From the NCBI GenBank assembly GCA_937894335.1, contig CALCRU010000053.1:1-60410 (forward strand): DNA of 60,410 nt. Reading direction: 5' to 3'. Under the pieces are notes generated by a model that made no database searches, had not been told where the DNA came from, and saw only the letters and a list, made by a program, of their open reading frames with translations. A program made the translations under genes and the position numbers. Below are positions 16,311 through 25,592 of the stretch, in pieces (positions within the stretch are counted from its first letter, which is position 1; each line of letters begins with the position of its first letter). This DNA comes from an uncultured Treponema sp. (lineage in GTDB: Bacteria > Spirochaetota > Spirochaetia > Treponematales > Treponemataceae).

Positions 16311-17483
16311 TTACTTTTTTGTAAGAAGTCTCGCCTTGCGCACTGAAAATTCCGGGTGTTTTTTCTGCATGGAAAAAATTGCGTCCTCTACCTTGGCCTT
16401 TTTGGTGCTCCCGTCAGAAAAAAGTTCTCCTTGTACTGGAGTGTTTCTGCTTTCCACATGTTCCACTGCAACACCTAAAAGCCTTATGCCTCTTCCGTCT
16501 TCATATTTCTTTTTAAACAGGCTACAACATTCCTCAAAAAGCTGGTCTGCTGTACGCACAGGAGTTTCCCTTGTGTGCTGAACCGAAACAGTGGTAAAGT
16601 CATCGTACCTTATTTTTAGTGCCACAGTCCGGCTCCTTACATTTTCTTCATGCATGCGCCACAATACCGTTTCTGACAGTTCCATAAGGGCAGTTTCTAT
16701 GGCATAAATGTCGGTCATATCTTCGTCGTATGTAGTTTCGCTACTTATGGAATGATTTTTTGCATCTTCTCCAAAGGTCATTCTCTTGTTTCCGCGAAGG
16801 GCCTCGTATATGAAAGTTCCCATGCTGTCGCCGAACATTGCCCTTAGTGTTGAACTACTTTGGGAATAAAGTTCTCTTGTTGTGGTAAAGCCTACGCTCC
16901 TAATTCTTTCAAGACTTTTTGTTCCCAGTCCCCACACCTTGTCAAGGGGAAGGGAAAGCATAAAGTCTTCTTCCTTTCCAAAAGGAACTACAGTAAGACC
17001 AAAAGGCTTTTTGTATCCTGAGGCAATTTTTGCAACATACATTGTTGAAGCAAGACCTATGCTTACCGTAAGTCCCGTTTCTTCAAGAACTCGTTCTTGT
17101 ATTTTTTTTGCAGTGTCTTCTGCTTTTCCAAACAGGCGCTCCGTTCCAGTCATGTCAAGAAATGCTTCGTCTATAGACATTTGTCTTACATCGGGGGAAT
17201 ACTCCTTGAAGATGCTCATCACTTCGCCAGACTTTTCCTGATAGCGCTTCATGTTTCCTCTTAGAAAAACTGCATTAGGGCAAAGTTCCACAGCCTTTGT
17301 AAGGGGCATGGCAGAATGTACTCCATATTTTCTGGCCTCGTAGGATGCAGTGGAAACAACGCACCTTTTGTCTCCTGGAAGACCTCCGATAATTACAGGC
17401 TTACCCCTGTACTGGGGATTGTCCAGCTGCTCAACGGAAGCAAAAAAAGCATCAAGGTCTATGTGAAAGAAAACGCTCTGCAT
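16311..17483 (-). CDS. dinB: DNA polymerase IV (Y-family)
   Basis: About 390 residues. Catalytic carboxylates are seen in FFHIDLDAFFASVEQ and MSIDEAFLDMTG, with RGGK-like NPQYRGKPVIIGG and the little-finger region IRLLGVAVEH. It performs translesion synthesis. ATG 17483 overlaps the TGA of the upstream membrane-protein gene (TGATG), so reinitiation is likely. It lacks a clear beta-clamp peptide of the QxxLF type, although GELFSDG near the C-terminus could be one. Confidence 0.94.
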   Translation of the reverse strand: MQSVFFHIDLDAFFASVEQLDNPQYRGKPVIIGGLPGDKRCVVSTASYEARKYGVHSAMPLTKAVELCPNAVFLRGNMKRYQEKSGEVMSIFKEYSPDVRQMSIDEAFLDMTGTERLFGKAEDTAKKIQERVLEETGLTVSIGLASTMYVAKIASGYKKPFGLTVVPFGKEEDFMLSLPLDKVWGLGTKSLERIRSVGFTTTRELYSQSSSTLRAMFGDSMGTFIYEALRGNKRMTFGEDAKNHSISSETTYDEDMTDIYAIETALMELSETVLWRMHEENVRSRTVALKIRYDDFTTVSVQHTRETPVRTADQLFEECCSLFKKKYEDGRGIRLLGVAVEHVESRNTPVQGELFSDGSTKKAKVEDAIFSMQKKHPEFSVRKARLLTKK

Positions 17484-19408
17484 CAAGTTCCGTCCGCTTT
17501 TGTTGTAATTGTTTTTGAAACTTTTTTTAGTTCTGTGTCTGAAACATAAATGTAGGCGTCAACAGTAATTTCGTTTTGAGTTTCTTCATCTGCCGAATAA
17601 AGAATTTCCAAAGTCCCCGAAGGCCAGTCTGGCAGTCGGAATTGGGCTCTGTTTGAATCGTCCAGAATGTATTCGTAGTCGCTTTCGTAAAGGGGAATCC
17701 CCTGGCTAGAAGTAAGAGAAATTTCGTAGCGGTAAATGGTAAGAGAAGAAGATACAATTATGTGCCTTGCCGACAGTGAGCGGAATGAACTTTCTTCGTA
17801 GGAAACTGTGATTGATTGAGATTCCTCTTCTGCCTGAGTAATTTTTGTCTGAACCTGCTGTGCTGGAGTTTGCTTTTTTGCCTCCATAATTAGTATGGGC
17901 GTAAGGATTATGAGGCAACAGCATACGGTGGAAATGCCCGAAGTAAGGATAATCTGCCTTACGGAAGTTTTTATGTTTTTTTCTTCCGAGACCAACACCT
18001 TAAGGGAAATTACAATCCTGCACCAGGCTGAAAGGGCCAAAAAAAGCACACAGGCAAAGAGAAGATTTACCCCAAAAGAAGTTTTTGCAACAAGTATAAG
18101 GCCTTCTCTGTCAGCGTTAAAAGCAAGGCGCAGAAGGTAGGGAACAAAGGGGGACACGGTAAGGAGTGCCGCCAGTATAAGGGGTGCCGGTTTTTTTAAC
18201 TTGCGGCAGAAAAGAGACACTGCATAGGCAAGGGCAAAGGCAAACACAAGGCTTATGTCTACAAAACTGAACAATATAAGACAGAATGCAGACATAACTA
18301 CAGACTCGTAGCCCAAGACTCTAAAGGAAATTTTAAAGCGTTTTTTAATCTGTATGCTAAGCAGAATTTGCATGACAAAAAGGGTAAGTGAAACCTTTAT
18401 TATAAAAAGTGCAATGGGATTTTTAAGGGGAGAAAAAATCAGTTGAAAAAATTCCAGAAGTAGGGCTGTAAGAAAAACTGTTGCAGGCAACATGTACCAG
18501 GTTCGGCCAAAGTCTTTTTGCATTGCCCGGTTTGAACTGGAAGATGCAAAGTTTGAAAAGGCCAAGGTAAGGAGCATTGCGGCAACAACTGCCATGTGTC
18601 CAAAGACAAAAAGAATTTCGTTAATCCAAAGAACAAGGTCTCCTGCCTTTATGGAGGCGTAGTGCATGTCCCACTGACTGCTCCTTAGGTGCTGTATGGA
18701 AAGTGCCGCATTTGCAAGAAAGTGGGCGTTAAGTGCTGTAGGACTACCCCTTATTTCTATTGAAGGAACATCTTCTTTTAGAAAGAGGAAAAGCCGTTCA
18801 TCTCCGTCCAAAATGCCTAGCCGGTAAAGGAGCATAAGGTTACCCGGAAAGCTAAGGTTCAGTCCGGATTTTTGTGAGGCCTCCACCAAAGCCTGACTTA
18901 ACCAGAGGGGAGAAACTGTCCCGCCTGCTCCTGGAACAGCACTTAATCCACTGTCAGGTTCAAAAACTATGGCACAAACAGAATCTTCGTCCTCCACATT
19001 CATGGTGTAGACTTCTGTTCCTCCTATGCTTGTGTCTCCCCTAAGAATTGAAAAATCAGATTCATCCGCAGAAAGCAAAACCAGCACTTGGTCTTCAAGT
19101 TCTGTATTTTTAAGTTCCTGTAAAAATTGGGCTATAAAGTCTTCGTTTGAAAAGGCAAAGTCTTGGGTAAATGCAAAAATTGTAGATTTTATTTCCTTTT
19201 CCTCTGTTGAAACAGGGGGTATTGTGACGATAATATTCTGAGGGAATGTTTCTTCAGCCGTGCTTACAAGGGCCTGCATTGTACACGAGTATCCGGCATC
19301 CGTAAGTTTTCTGTATATTGATTCCGTCTGGGAGATTCCGTCTGCAAAAAGCGGAAGGGCTGCAAGGCAGAAGAGAAAGCTAGATAGTGCCGAACGAAAA
19401 CACCTCAT
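17483..19408 (-). CDS. Exported/polytopic membrane protein of unknown function
   Basis: 641 residues. A signal peptide (ending near ALPLFAD, residue 23) precedes a soluble alpha/beta region of about 230 residues, with NIIVTIPP and DQVLVLLSADESDF. Eight or nine membrane helices follow from about 255 to 510, then a C-terminal extracytoplasmic beta-rich part. The soluble part vaguely recalls a peptidase-like fold but I see no metal ligands, and I assign no family. It is transcribed from a promoter with a -10 box 6 bases before the ATG and is coupled to dinB. Confidence 0.6.
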   Translation of the reverse strand: MRCFRSALSSFLFCLAALPLFADGISQTESIYRKLTDAGYSCTMQALVSTAEETFPQNIIVTIPPVSTEEKEIKSTIFAFTQDFAFSNEDFIAQFLQELKNTELEDQVLVLLSADESDFSILRGDTSIGGTEVYTMNVEDEDSVCAIVFEPDSGLSAVPGAGGTVSPLWLSQALVEASQKSGLNLSFPGNLMLLYRLGILDGDERLFLFLKEDVPSIEIRGSPTALNAHFLANAALSIQHLRSSQWDMHYASIKAGDLVLWINEILFVFGHMAVVAAMLLTLAFSNFASSSSNRAMQKDFGRTWYMLPATVFLTALLLEFFQLIFSPLKNPIALFIIKVSLTLFVMQILLSIQIKKRFKISFRVLGYESVVMSAFCLILFSFVDISLVFAFALAYAVSLFCRKLKKPAPLILAALLTVSPFVPYLLRLAFNADREGLILVAKTSFGVNLLFACVLFLALSAWCRIVISLKVLVSEEKNIKTSVRQIILTSGISTVCCCLIILTPILIMEAKKQTPAQQVQTKITQAEEESQSITVSYEESSFRSLSARHIIVSSSLTIYRYEISLTSSQGIPLYESDYEYILDDSNRAQFRLPDWPSGTLEILYSADEETQNEITVDAYIYVSDTELKKVSKTITTKADGT

Positions 19409-19414
19409 GTTCTT

Positions 19415-19443
19415 ATTGTAAAGAATTGGTGTTTACAATGCAA
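19415..19443 (-). promoter_or_regulatory. Leaderless-type promoter of the 641-residue membrane protein
   Basis: On the minus strand TTGCAT (19443-19438), a 17-base spacer and TACAAT (19420-19415) end 6 bases before the ATG at 19408. It overlaps the divergent promoter at 19432-19460. Confidence 0.6.
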
Positions 19444-19460
19444 GAGATTTGTACTATACT
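19432..19460 (+). promoter_or_regulatory. Promoter of the 387-residue protein gene
   Basis: TTTACA (19432-19437), a 17-base spacer and TATACT (19455-19460) make a good sigma-70 type promoter. A start near 19467 gives a leader of about 20 bases that contains AGGAG (19469-19473), 14 bases before the ATG at 19488, an unusually long spacing. Confidence 0.65.
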
Positions 19461-19487
19461 TGTGGAATAGGAGTATGACTGAAAGTT

Positions 19488-20651
19488 ATGGGTTCTGAAA
19501 AAAAATTTACACTGGATTTGCCTCTTAAAGTTATCCTTACAGAGGAGGGCTCTTCTCATTTTATCAGTCACAAAAAAAAGCTCCTGCGCTTCCGTCTTGC
19601 CGACAACATTGAAGAATACGGAATTGCCTTGGAACACTTTTCTCCTACATCTTTGCAGAACATGATTCTAGTGGATTATGTTTCCAAAATAGAAATTTCC
19701 ATGTCAGAATTTGTTTCGCGCCGTCAGGAAATAATGGACCTTTCCAAGCTGATTGTTTTTTCAATTCTTTACAAACAGTTTGACCGCCAGATTTTTGACG
19801 CCCTTATTCAGTGCGACTGTGTACGCCGCCACAACAGAACCAACCCAGGCCAGCTTATAGACGAACGCACAAAAATGTCTGACAAGCAACTTCGTCAAGC
19901 TCTTTCTACAAAGAATGGAACAATTCAGGCCGCTAGACAGACAATCCTTGACCCTGTATGGAAGGGCATAATGGCAAATCGGGACTACACTCCAGAAGAG
20001 CGCAATATCTACCTTCTTATGACAGAAAAATACCTTAACCGCCTTAGCCTTATGAACTGGTACATCATAACAAAGTTTTACAAGACAGACGGCTTTAACC
20101 AGATTCTTAGCGAAATCCGCCAGCGCCTTGCAGAGTATATGGACAAGTCAAAAGTTGCGGAATATATTTCGGTAATGGTTATGGAACTTGCCCTTAACTG
20201 CGAAAATACAAACATGAAGAAGGAAGCGCGCCATCTGTATCAGGGTATAGAAAATTCTGACACTCTTATATATGACCCCGAAATCCGTTCAAAAATAGTT
20301 CAGGAACTTAAGCGCAAGCATGAGTTTGTATTCCTTTCATGGAAACTGGGCGGCGGTTCTACAGCAATTGGAACTCAAGGCAGGTTGCAGATTACCCTTT
20401 ACAACAAGGATGACGACTTTCAGGAAGCTAAGGAAAACATAGAAAACAAAATGTCTGCCGACCTTAACAAGAAGTCCCTTATAGACTTCTATCGACAAAT
20501 GCCAGAAGGTGAGGAAGGCACTGACTTGGGACTTTACTATCTGTCTTATCTGGATGATGCCTGTAAAAAGGTTAATGTAAAATTTGACTCTCTTGTAAAC
20601 CAGTTTAGTTCAAGTGACCTTACGGTTATTACGCTCACATTCAACTTCTAG
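19488..20651 (+). CDS. Conserved-looking cytosolic protein of unknown function
   Basis: 387 residues, soluble, no signal peptide or membrane helix. The N-terminal half is helical and charged. The C-terminal half has WKLGGGSTAIGTQGRLQITL and EGTDLGLYYLSYLDDACKK, which distantly recall the glycine-rich and G-x-GLGL segments of GHKL-type ATPases, but without the N box I cannot assign the fold. ATG 19488 is the first in-frame start; a seven-codon out-of-frame ATG ORF overlaps it. A lipoprotein gene follows 6 bases after the stop. Confidence 0.6.
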   Translation: MGSEKKFTLDLPLKVILTEEGSSHFISHKKKLLRFRLADNIEEYGIALEHFSPTSLQNMILVDYVSKIEISMSEFVSRRQEIMDLSKLIVFSILYKQFDRQIFDALIQCDCVRRHNRTNPGQLIDERTKMSDKQLRQALSTKNGTIQAARQTILDPVWKGIMANRDYTPEERNIYLLMTEKYLNRLSLMNWYIITKFYKTDGFNQILSEIRQRLAEYMDKSKVAEYISVMVMELALNCENTNMKKEARHLYQGIENSDTLIYDPEIRSKIVQELKRKHEFVFLSWKLGGGSTAIGTQGRLQITLYNKDDDFQEAKENIENKMSADLNKKSLIDFYRQMPEGEEGTDLGLYYLSYLDDACKKVNVKFDSLVNQFSSSDLTVITLTFNF

Positions 20652-20657
20652 GAGTAT

Positions 20658-21299
20658 ATGGCTTACATCTGCAAAAAACATGCATTAAAATTACCCTCTT
20701 TTGCTTCTGTTCTTGCTGTGACCCTGTGTCTTTTTTCCTGTTCTGCCCAGGTAAATTCCATACAGTCTGTTTCCGCCTCCGTCATATTTGACTACTCAGA
20801 TTTAAATTCTCCACCCTCTGTATCTCTTTCTGTTTTTGCCCAGCCTGCATACGACGCACAAAGGGTTGCAAGCGTAAGCATTGCCAGCATTGAAACTGGA
20901 TGGGAATGGAAGTCTGACAGACCTGTGGTTCTACCTTCAAAAAGAGATAACGGTTGGGCTGGCTTTCTTAACTGTGTGCCTGAATCTGGTAAGGAACTTC
21001 CCCAGGGCTCCTACATGTTTTTTTGCACTGATTTAGCATTTGACTCTTCTGATACAGCTTTTTCTGTTTCCTATCCAAGGGAACTCCTTACGCTTAACCA
21101 AAAGGATGCCGTTGACTTTGTTACTTCAAGGGGCGGCTTTGTCTACAACACCGCACTTTACGATTCCGACGGAACCCTGCTTTATTACGGTGAACAGGAT
21201 GCCGACCGCAACCGTTACCCCACGGCAAGAAGCAAAAGAACTTTTCTTGTTTCTCAGGGGCTAAACATAATTTGCATGCTTTCAAAAGAAAAAATATAG
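20658..21299 (+). CDS. Probable lipoprotein of unknown function
   Basis: 213 residues. The N-terminus MAYICKKHALKLPSFASVLA is followed by a hydrophobic stretch and the lipobox LFSC near residue 28, spirochaetal in its looseness. The mature protein is rich in Ser, Asp and aromatic residues and probably all beta. AGGAG precedes the ATG by about 4 bases. It lies between the 387-residue protein and trmB. I see no catalytic motif. Confidence 0.65.
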   Translation: MAYICKKHALKLPSFASVLAVTLCLFSCSAQVNSIQSVSASVIFDYSDLNSPPSVSLSVFAQPAYDAQRVASVSIASIETGWEWKSDRPVVLPSKRDNGWAGFLNCVPESGKELPQGSYMFFCTDLAFDSSDTAFSVSYPRELLTLNQKDAVDFVTSRGGFVYNTALYDSDGTLLYYGEQDADRNRYPTARSKRTFLVSQGLNIICMLSKEKI

Positions 21300-21310
21300 A
21301 GGAGAAATTT

Positions 21311-22063
21311 GTGCCTGAACATTCAACAGAACAGTTAGAAACTACATCAGAACCACCTTCCGATTCAAACAGTACCATTCCGTCATCGTTTATGCGGCCC
21401 ATAAAGACTTATGTGCTTCGCGCGGGACGCATGACGGAAAACGAAAAGCGAAACTATTCAGAATTAAATCAGGTTTGGTGCATTCCCTTTGAGCATAGGA
21501 CGCTCAACTTTACAGAAATCTTTTCAAATACAAATCCAGTCATTATGGAAATAGGTTTTGGCATGGGGCAGGCTACTGCAGAAATTGCATCTGCAAATTC
21601 CGACATGAACTACCTTGGTCTTGAAGTTCATGTTCCAGGCGTTGGGAAATTGCTTGGTGAAATAAAAAGAAGACAGCTTAAGAATGTTTATATCATAGAG
21701 CATGACGCTCTTGAAGTTTTGGAGACAATGATTCCCGACAATTCTTTGGAAGGACTTCACATATTTTTTCCTGACCCTTGGCCAAAGAAAAAGCATCACA
21801 AGAGACGACTTCTTCAGCGTCCCCATACTGACCTTTTGGCACAAAAACTTACTCCCGGTGGTTACCTTTATTTTGCCACTGACTGGGAAGAGTATGCCCA
21901 GTTTGCACTGGAAGAACTTTCGGCAACGGAAGGTCTGCACAACCGCTACCAAACCTTTGCAGAAAAACAGGAATGGCGCCCTCGCACAAAATTTGAGCAG
22001 AAGGGCATTGATGCAGGAAGAGATATTTACGAACTTTTCTTTGTAAAAGACGAAGAGGACTAG
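21311..22063 (+). CDS. trmB: tRNA (guanine-N7-)-methyltransferase
   Basis: About 250 residues from GTG 21311, which has GAGGAG 6 bases upstream; the ATG 13 codons earlier lacks a site and overlaps the lipoprotein. An N-terminal Ser/Glu/Thr-rich extension of about 35 residues precedes the enzyme. SAM-binding EIGFGMGQATAEIA and the TrmB signature HIFFPDPWPKKKHHKRRL are intact. It methylates G46 in the variable loop of tRNAs. Confidence 0.94.
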   Translation: MPEHSTEQLETTSEPPSDSNSTIPSSFMRPIKTYVLRAGRMTENEKRNYSELNQVWCIPFEHRTLNFTEIFSNTNPVIMEIGFGMGQATAEIASANSDMNYLGLEVHVPGVGKLLGEIKRRQLKNVYIIEHDALEVLETMIPDNSLEGLHIFFPDPWPKKKHHKRRLLQRPHTDLLAQKLTPGGYLYFATDWEEYAQFALEELSATEGLHNRYQTFAEKQEWRPRTKFEQKGIDAGRDIYELFFVKDEED

Positions 22064-22069
22064 AAACCT

Positions 22070-23998
22070 ATGGACTTGTTTACCAGCGCCCGCGTAGAAG
22101 AACTGGAAAAACTTATTACGGGCTATCAGAATTCCTACTACAACGGAGAGGCGGAAATTTCTGATGCGGAATTTGACGCTCTTTGGGATGAATTAAAAAA
22201 ACTTGATCCGGAAAACGCAATACTGCACAGGGTTGGCGCAGACAACGGTTCCTTTGCAAAGGCCACCCATGTAATGCCCATGGGAAGTCAGGAAAAGGCT
22301 GCTAATCCAGAAGAATTTCTTGCATGGGCAAAAAAGCATTCCTACTCAGAGTATCTTGTGGAATATAAACTTGACGGCGCAAGTCTTGAACTTCAGTACG
22401 AAAACGGAAACCTTGTTCAGGCAGTTACCCGTGGTGACGGAACTACTGGAGATGTGATTACTGAAAATGCAAGAAAAATGCAGGGAGTAATGCCCTCTCT
22501 TTTTGACGGAGTAAGGCCTGTCTCCTTTACCGGTGGAATCCGTGGAGAAGTAATAATGCTCCATCAGGTACACGACACCCTCTTTAGTGACAAGGCAAAC
22601 TGCCGCAATGCCGCTAACGGACTCATGAAGCGTAAGGACGGAGAGGGAAGCGAACATCTTAATGTAATTGTCTATGATGTGTGGTCTACAACTGGAAGCC
22701 AGCCGTTTAAGGACGAGGAAGAAAAACTTTCTTGGCTTAAAAAGTGCGGCTTTACCACAGTTCCTTTGCACATTGCCCACACTGCCGATGAAGTAATTGC
22801 CTTCCGTGAAAAGGTAATGCAGGAAAGAAAAAATCTTGCCTACGACATAGACGGACTTGTAATAAAGGAGCGTGAGGTAAATCATGATGATGCCCTTCGC
22901 GCTCGTCCCGACAGACAGATTGCATTTAAGTTTCCTCTTGATCAGGCAGAAAGCATTCTTCGTTCCGTAGAGTGGAGCCAGTCAGGGGCAACCTATACTC
23001 CCGTTGCCATATTTGATCCCGTGCCTCTTAACGGAACCACAGTAAAAAGGGCCTCTCTTTCCAATCCCAACAACATACGGGGGCTTGGTGTAAAAATAGG
23101 AAGCAGGGTAACTGTAGTAAAGGGCGGAGAAATAATTCCAAAAATAATTCGTGCCCAGACTGAAGGTTTACAGAATCTTTCTGAAGTTAACTTTCCAAAA
23201 ACATGCGCCACCTGCGGAAGTGCTCTTTGCGATGAGGGTACAAGGCTTTACTGTCCCAACAAGGACTGTCCTGAGCGAGTACTGCATCAGCTTTTGAAAT
23301 GGGTTTCCGTTGTAGACATAAGGGGCTTGGGAGACACCCTTGTGCGTTCTCTCTTTGCAGACGGAATTTTAAAATCCATAACGGACATTTATTTTCTTAC
23401 AACCGAAACTTTAACTCCTTACTTTCTTACGCAAAAAAGCAGGGAGCAGGATAAAAAATCTTTGGGTGCAACAAAGGTATTCCAGAGCATTCAGTCAAAG
23501 CGAAAAATCAGTCTTGTAAAATTTATTGCGGGCTTTGACATAGAGGGGGTGGGCGAAACTGTTGTGGAACTTCTTGTTGACGCAAAGTATGACACCCTGC
23601 AAAAACTTCTTAATGTTACCGTAGAAGAAGTTTCTTCAATCTACAGATTTGCAGAAATAAGCGCAAAAACTTTTGTAAACGGAATTAAAGAAAATCGCAG
23701 CGAGATGGAAGCCCTTGTAAAAAGCGGAATTATAGAAATAGAAGAGGGGGGTACAAAAGAAGAGGGAGTCCTCTTTGGAAAATCATTTTGCTTTACTGGA
23801 GAACTTGTTACCATGAAGCGAAGCCAGGCTCAGGAACTTGTAAAGAAAAACGGTGGAACTGTAAAGTCTTCTGTGGTAAAGGATTTGTCCTATCTTGTAA
23901 CAAACGACACTTCCAGTGGTTCCTCAAAAAATGTAAAGGCGGCCTCTCTTGGTATTCCTGTAATTTCTGAAAAGGAGTTTCTTGCTCTTCTTCCATGA
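22070..23998 (+). CDS. ligA: NAD-dependent DNA ligase
   Basis: 642 residues. The adenylated lysine lies in VEYKLDGASLELQYENG (about residue 103, KxDG), with AVTRGDGTTGDVIT, GGIRGEV and DIDGLVIK following. An OB domain is followed by the zinc finger CATCGSALC...CPNKDCP, HhH repeats and a C-terminal BRCT domain (SFCFTGEL onwards). It seals nicks in replication and repair. It is slightly shorter than the 670-residue norm. The stop overlaps the next start by 4 bases. Confidence 0.96.
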   Translation: MDLFTSARVEELEKLITGYQNSYYNGEAEISDAEFDALWDELKKLDPENAILHRVGADNGSFAKATHVMPMGSQEKAANPEEFLAWAKKHSYSEYLVEYKLDGASLELQYENGNLVQAVTRGDGTTGDVITENARKMQGVMPSLFDGVRPVSFTGGIRGEVIMLHQVHDTLFSDKANCRNAANGLMKRKDGEGSEHLNVIVYDVWSTTGSQPFKDEEEKLSWLKKCGFTTVPLHIAHTADEVIAFREKVMQERKNLAYDIDGLVIKEREVNHDDALRARPDRQIAFKFPLDQAESILRSVEWSQSGATYTPVAIFDPVPLNGTTVKRASLSNPNNIRGLGVKIGSRVTVVKGGEIIPKIIRAQTEGLQNLSEVNFPKTCATCGSALCDEGTRLYCPNKDCPERVLHQLLKWVSVVDIRGLGDTLVRSLFADGILKSITDIYFLTTETLTPYFLTQKSREQDKKSLGATKVFQSIQSKRKISLVKFIAGFDIEGVGETVVELLVDAKYDTLQKLLNVTVEEVSSIYRFAEISAKTFVNGIKENRSEMEALVKSGIIEIEEGGTKEEGVLFGKSFCFTGELVTMKRSQAQELVKKNGGTVKSSVVKDLSYLVTNDTSSGSSKNVKAASLGIPVISEKEFLALLP

Positions 23999-24597
23999 AA
24001 AAGAAAGTTTTTGTCGCAGCAGTTTTTGTCTTTCTCTTTTGCGTTATGCTTCCAGTGCTTCTTGTTGCCGTAAGCAGAAAAAATGCAGACAGGGCGGCTT
24101 CGAGGGTTCAGCCTCTTCCTCAGTACGACATGGTTCATGTCCTTTTGTACGGATATGACAGGGACACTGTAAGCGGACGGATAACCCTTTATTCCGAAGA
24201 TGGAAATGTTGTTTCCACCATAGAGCGATCCTGGAATGCTGATTCTGTAATGATTTCTTTTGCGGAGTTTTCCTACGGATCGAAAGTTTTTGTATTTCCC
24301 TACAGCGTTTCCCGGTCAGGCAGCGGCAAGGCTTTTTCTGGAATCTATCTTCCAAACTACTATCTGTCGGCAAACAAATGCCATCTAGTTTCTTCTAAAA
24401 AGGCTGAGGAGATACAGAAGGAATACGCACGCATTGCACATTTTGCCACATCGCGCTTTTTTTCCAAGTTCTCCTCTTCCCGTAGTATTCAAACTGTAAA
24501 TCTGTCGCTCTGCCAGCCGGGTATTGAATATGAAATTCAGTTTACCCAGCAGGGCAAGGCTTTAGTTTTTCCTGTTGCAGGAGACTATTTGTCCTGA
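23995..24597 (+). CDS. Membrane-anchored protein of unknown function
   Basis: 200 residues. One N-terminal hydrophobic segment (VFVAAVFVFLFCVMLPVLLV, no clear cleavage site) anchors an extracytoplasmic domain, apparently beta-rich, with HVLLYGYDRDTVSGRITLY and a C-terminal QFTQQGKALVFPV. Translation is coupled to ligA by an ATGA overlap. The 3' end overlaps the convergent M23 peptidase gene by 13 bases. No family recognised. Confidence 0.6.
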   Translation: MKKKVFVAAVFVFLFCVMLPVLLVAVSRKNADRAASRVQPLPQYDMVHVLLYGYDRDTVSGRITLYSEDGNVVSTIERSWNADSVMISFAEFSYGSKVFVFPYSVSRSGSGKAFSGIYLPNYYLSANKCHLVSSKKAEEIQKEYARIAHFATSRFFSKFSSSRSIQTVNLSLCQPGIEYEIQFTQQGKALVFPVAGDYLS

Positions 24598-25577
24598 GCG
24601 GCAAAAGTAAAGTCTGTAGTAAAGAAGTCAGGACTTACTGCTTCTCCGTTAAGCCTCATTTCCCAGTGCAGGTGGGGACCTGTTGCAAGACCTGTCATTC
24701 CGCTAAGACCTATAAGGTCGCCTTCGTTTACCATGTCACCTTCCTTAACCTTAAGTTCGTCCATGTGGTAGTAGAGACTGTAAAGTCCGGGAAGATGCTC
24801 TATGACAACGCTCCATCCTGTAGACACGCGAGATTCAGCAAGAACAACCTTACCCTTTGCACAGGCCCTTACATCTGAGCCCTTGGGAATTCCATAGTCA
24901 ATTCCGTAGTGCAGGGAAGTGGAAGACTTTCCGTTGGTATACTGATACACCCTTCTGTCTGCAAAGAATGATGTGCGTCTTGTGGCTGTTGTGGGTGGAG
25001 TATAGGATTCAGTCTGATATACGCCAGCCGTGTTAATCGTGTAGAGAATTTCGTTAAGACGGTCAATCTGGGTCATGCGGGTTGTGGAAGTGTCTGTTTT
25101 GATTGAGGTGTTTCTTGCGTCAAGTTCTATGGTCTCGCTAACAAAATCTTTGTGCACCAGAGAAAATGGCAGATCAAGTTCGTACTGCTTTTTTCCGTAC
25201 AGATTGTATTTTGCAGTTAGCTTAAAGTCTGTTCCTTCTGTCCACCATGAAGAAAGGGGAATGCCTGCAAGCAGTGTAAGGCTATTCTTTGACTTTGCAT
25301 CTTCTATTACATAAAAGTCTGCATAGCGCAAAACCTTTCCGTCAAGGGAAAGTTCAAGTCTTCCTGTGGTTGACGAAAACTCTTCCTTGGAAACCTTGTT
25401 TTTCTTTCCTTGCTGGCTAAACTTCATCCTTACAAAAACGGCATCTCCGGGTGCGGCTGTATCGTTGTAAAAAATAGTGATTGAATAGTCGGCCTCGTTT
25501 ACAGCGGCTTCCTTTGCAAATGCAAAAAACGGAAGACACAGAAAAATACCAAGTAGAATTGTTTTTATTTGCTTCAT
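24585..25577 (-). CDS. M23-family (LytM-type) metallopeptidase
   Basis: 330 residues with a signal peptide (ending near FAFAKEA, residue 22). A beta domain of about 120 residues, resembling the N-terminal region of treponemal M23 proteins, precedes the LytM domain. The zinc ligands are LHYGIDYG and GPHLHWEM (HxH), with intervening VVIEHLPGLYSLYYHMDELK. The site is intact, so an active peptidoglycan endopeptidase is likely. AAGGAGTATACAA precedes the ATG. Confidence 0.9.
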   Translation of the reverse strand: MKQIKTILLGIFLCLPFFAFAKEAAVNEADYSITIFYNDTAAPGDAVFVRMKFSQQGKKNKVSKEEFSSTTGRLELSLDGKVLRYADFYVIEDAKSKNSLTLLAGIPLSSWWTEGTDFKLTAKYNLYGKKQYELDLPFSLVHKDFVSETIELDARNTSIKTDTSTTRMTQIDRLNEILYTINTAGVYQTESYTPPTTATRRTSFFADRRVYQYTNGKSSTSLHYGIDYGIPKGSDVRACAKGKVVLAESRVSTGWSVVIEHLPGLYSLYYHMDELKVKEGDMVNEGDLIGLSGMTGLATGPHLHWEMRLNGEAVSPDFFTTDFTFAAQDK

Positions 25578-25592
25578 TTGTATACTCCTTCC

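Noticed and set aside
19475..19498. Seven-codon leader ORF overlapping the 387-residue gene
   Set aside because: The AGGAG lies only one base before its ATG, too close for initiation, and it has no regulatory codon bias. Chance ATG is more likely.
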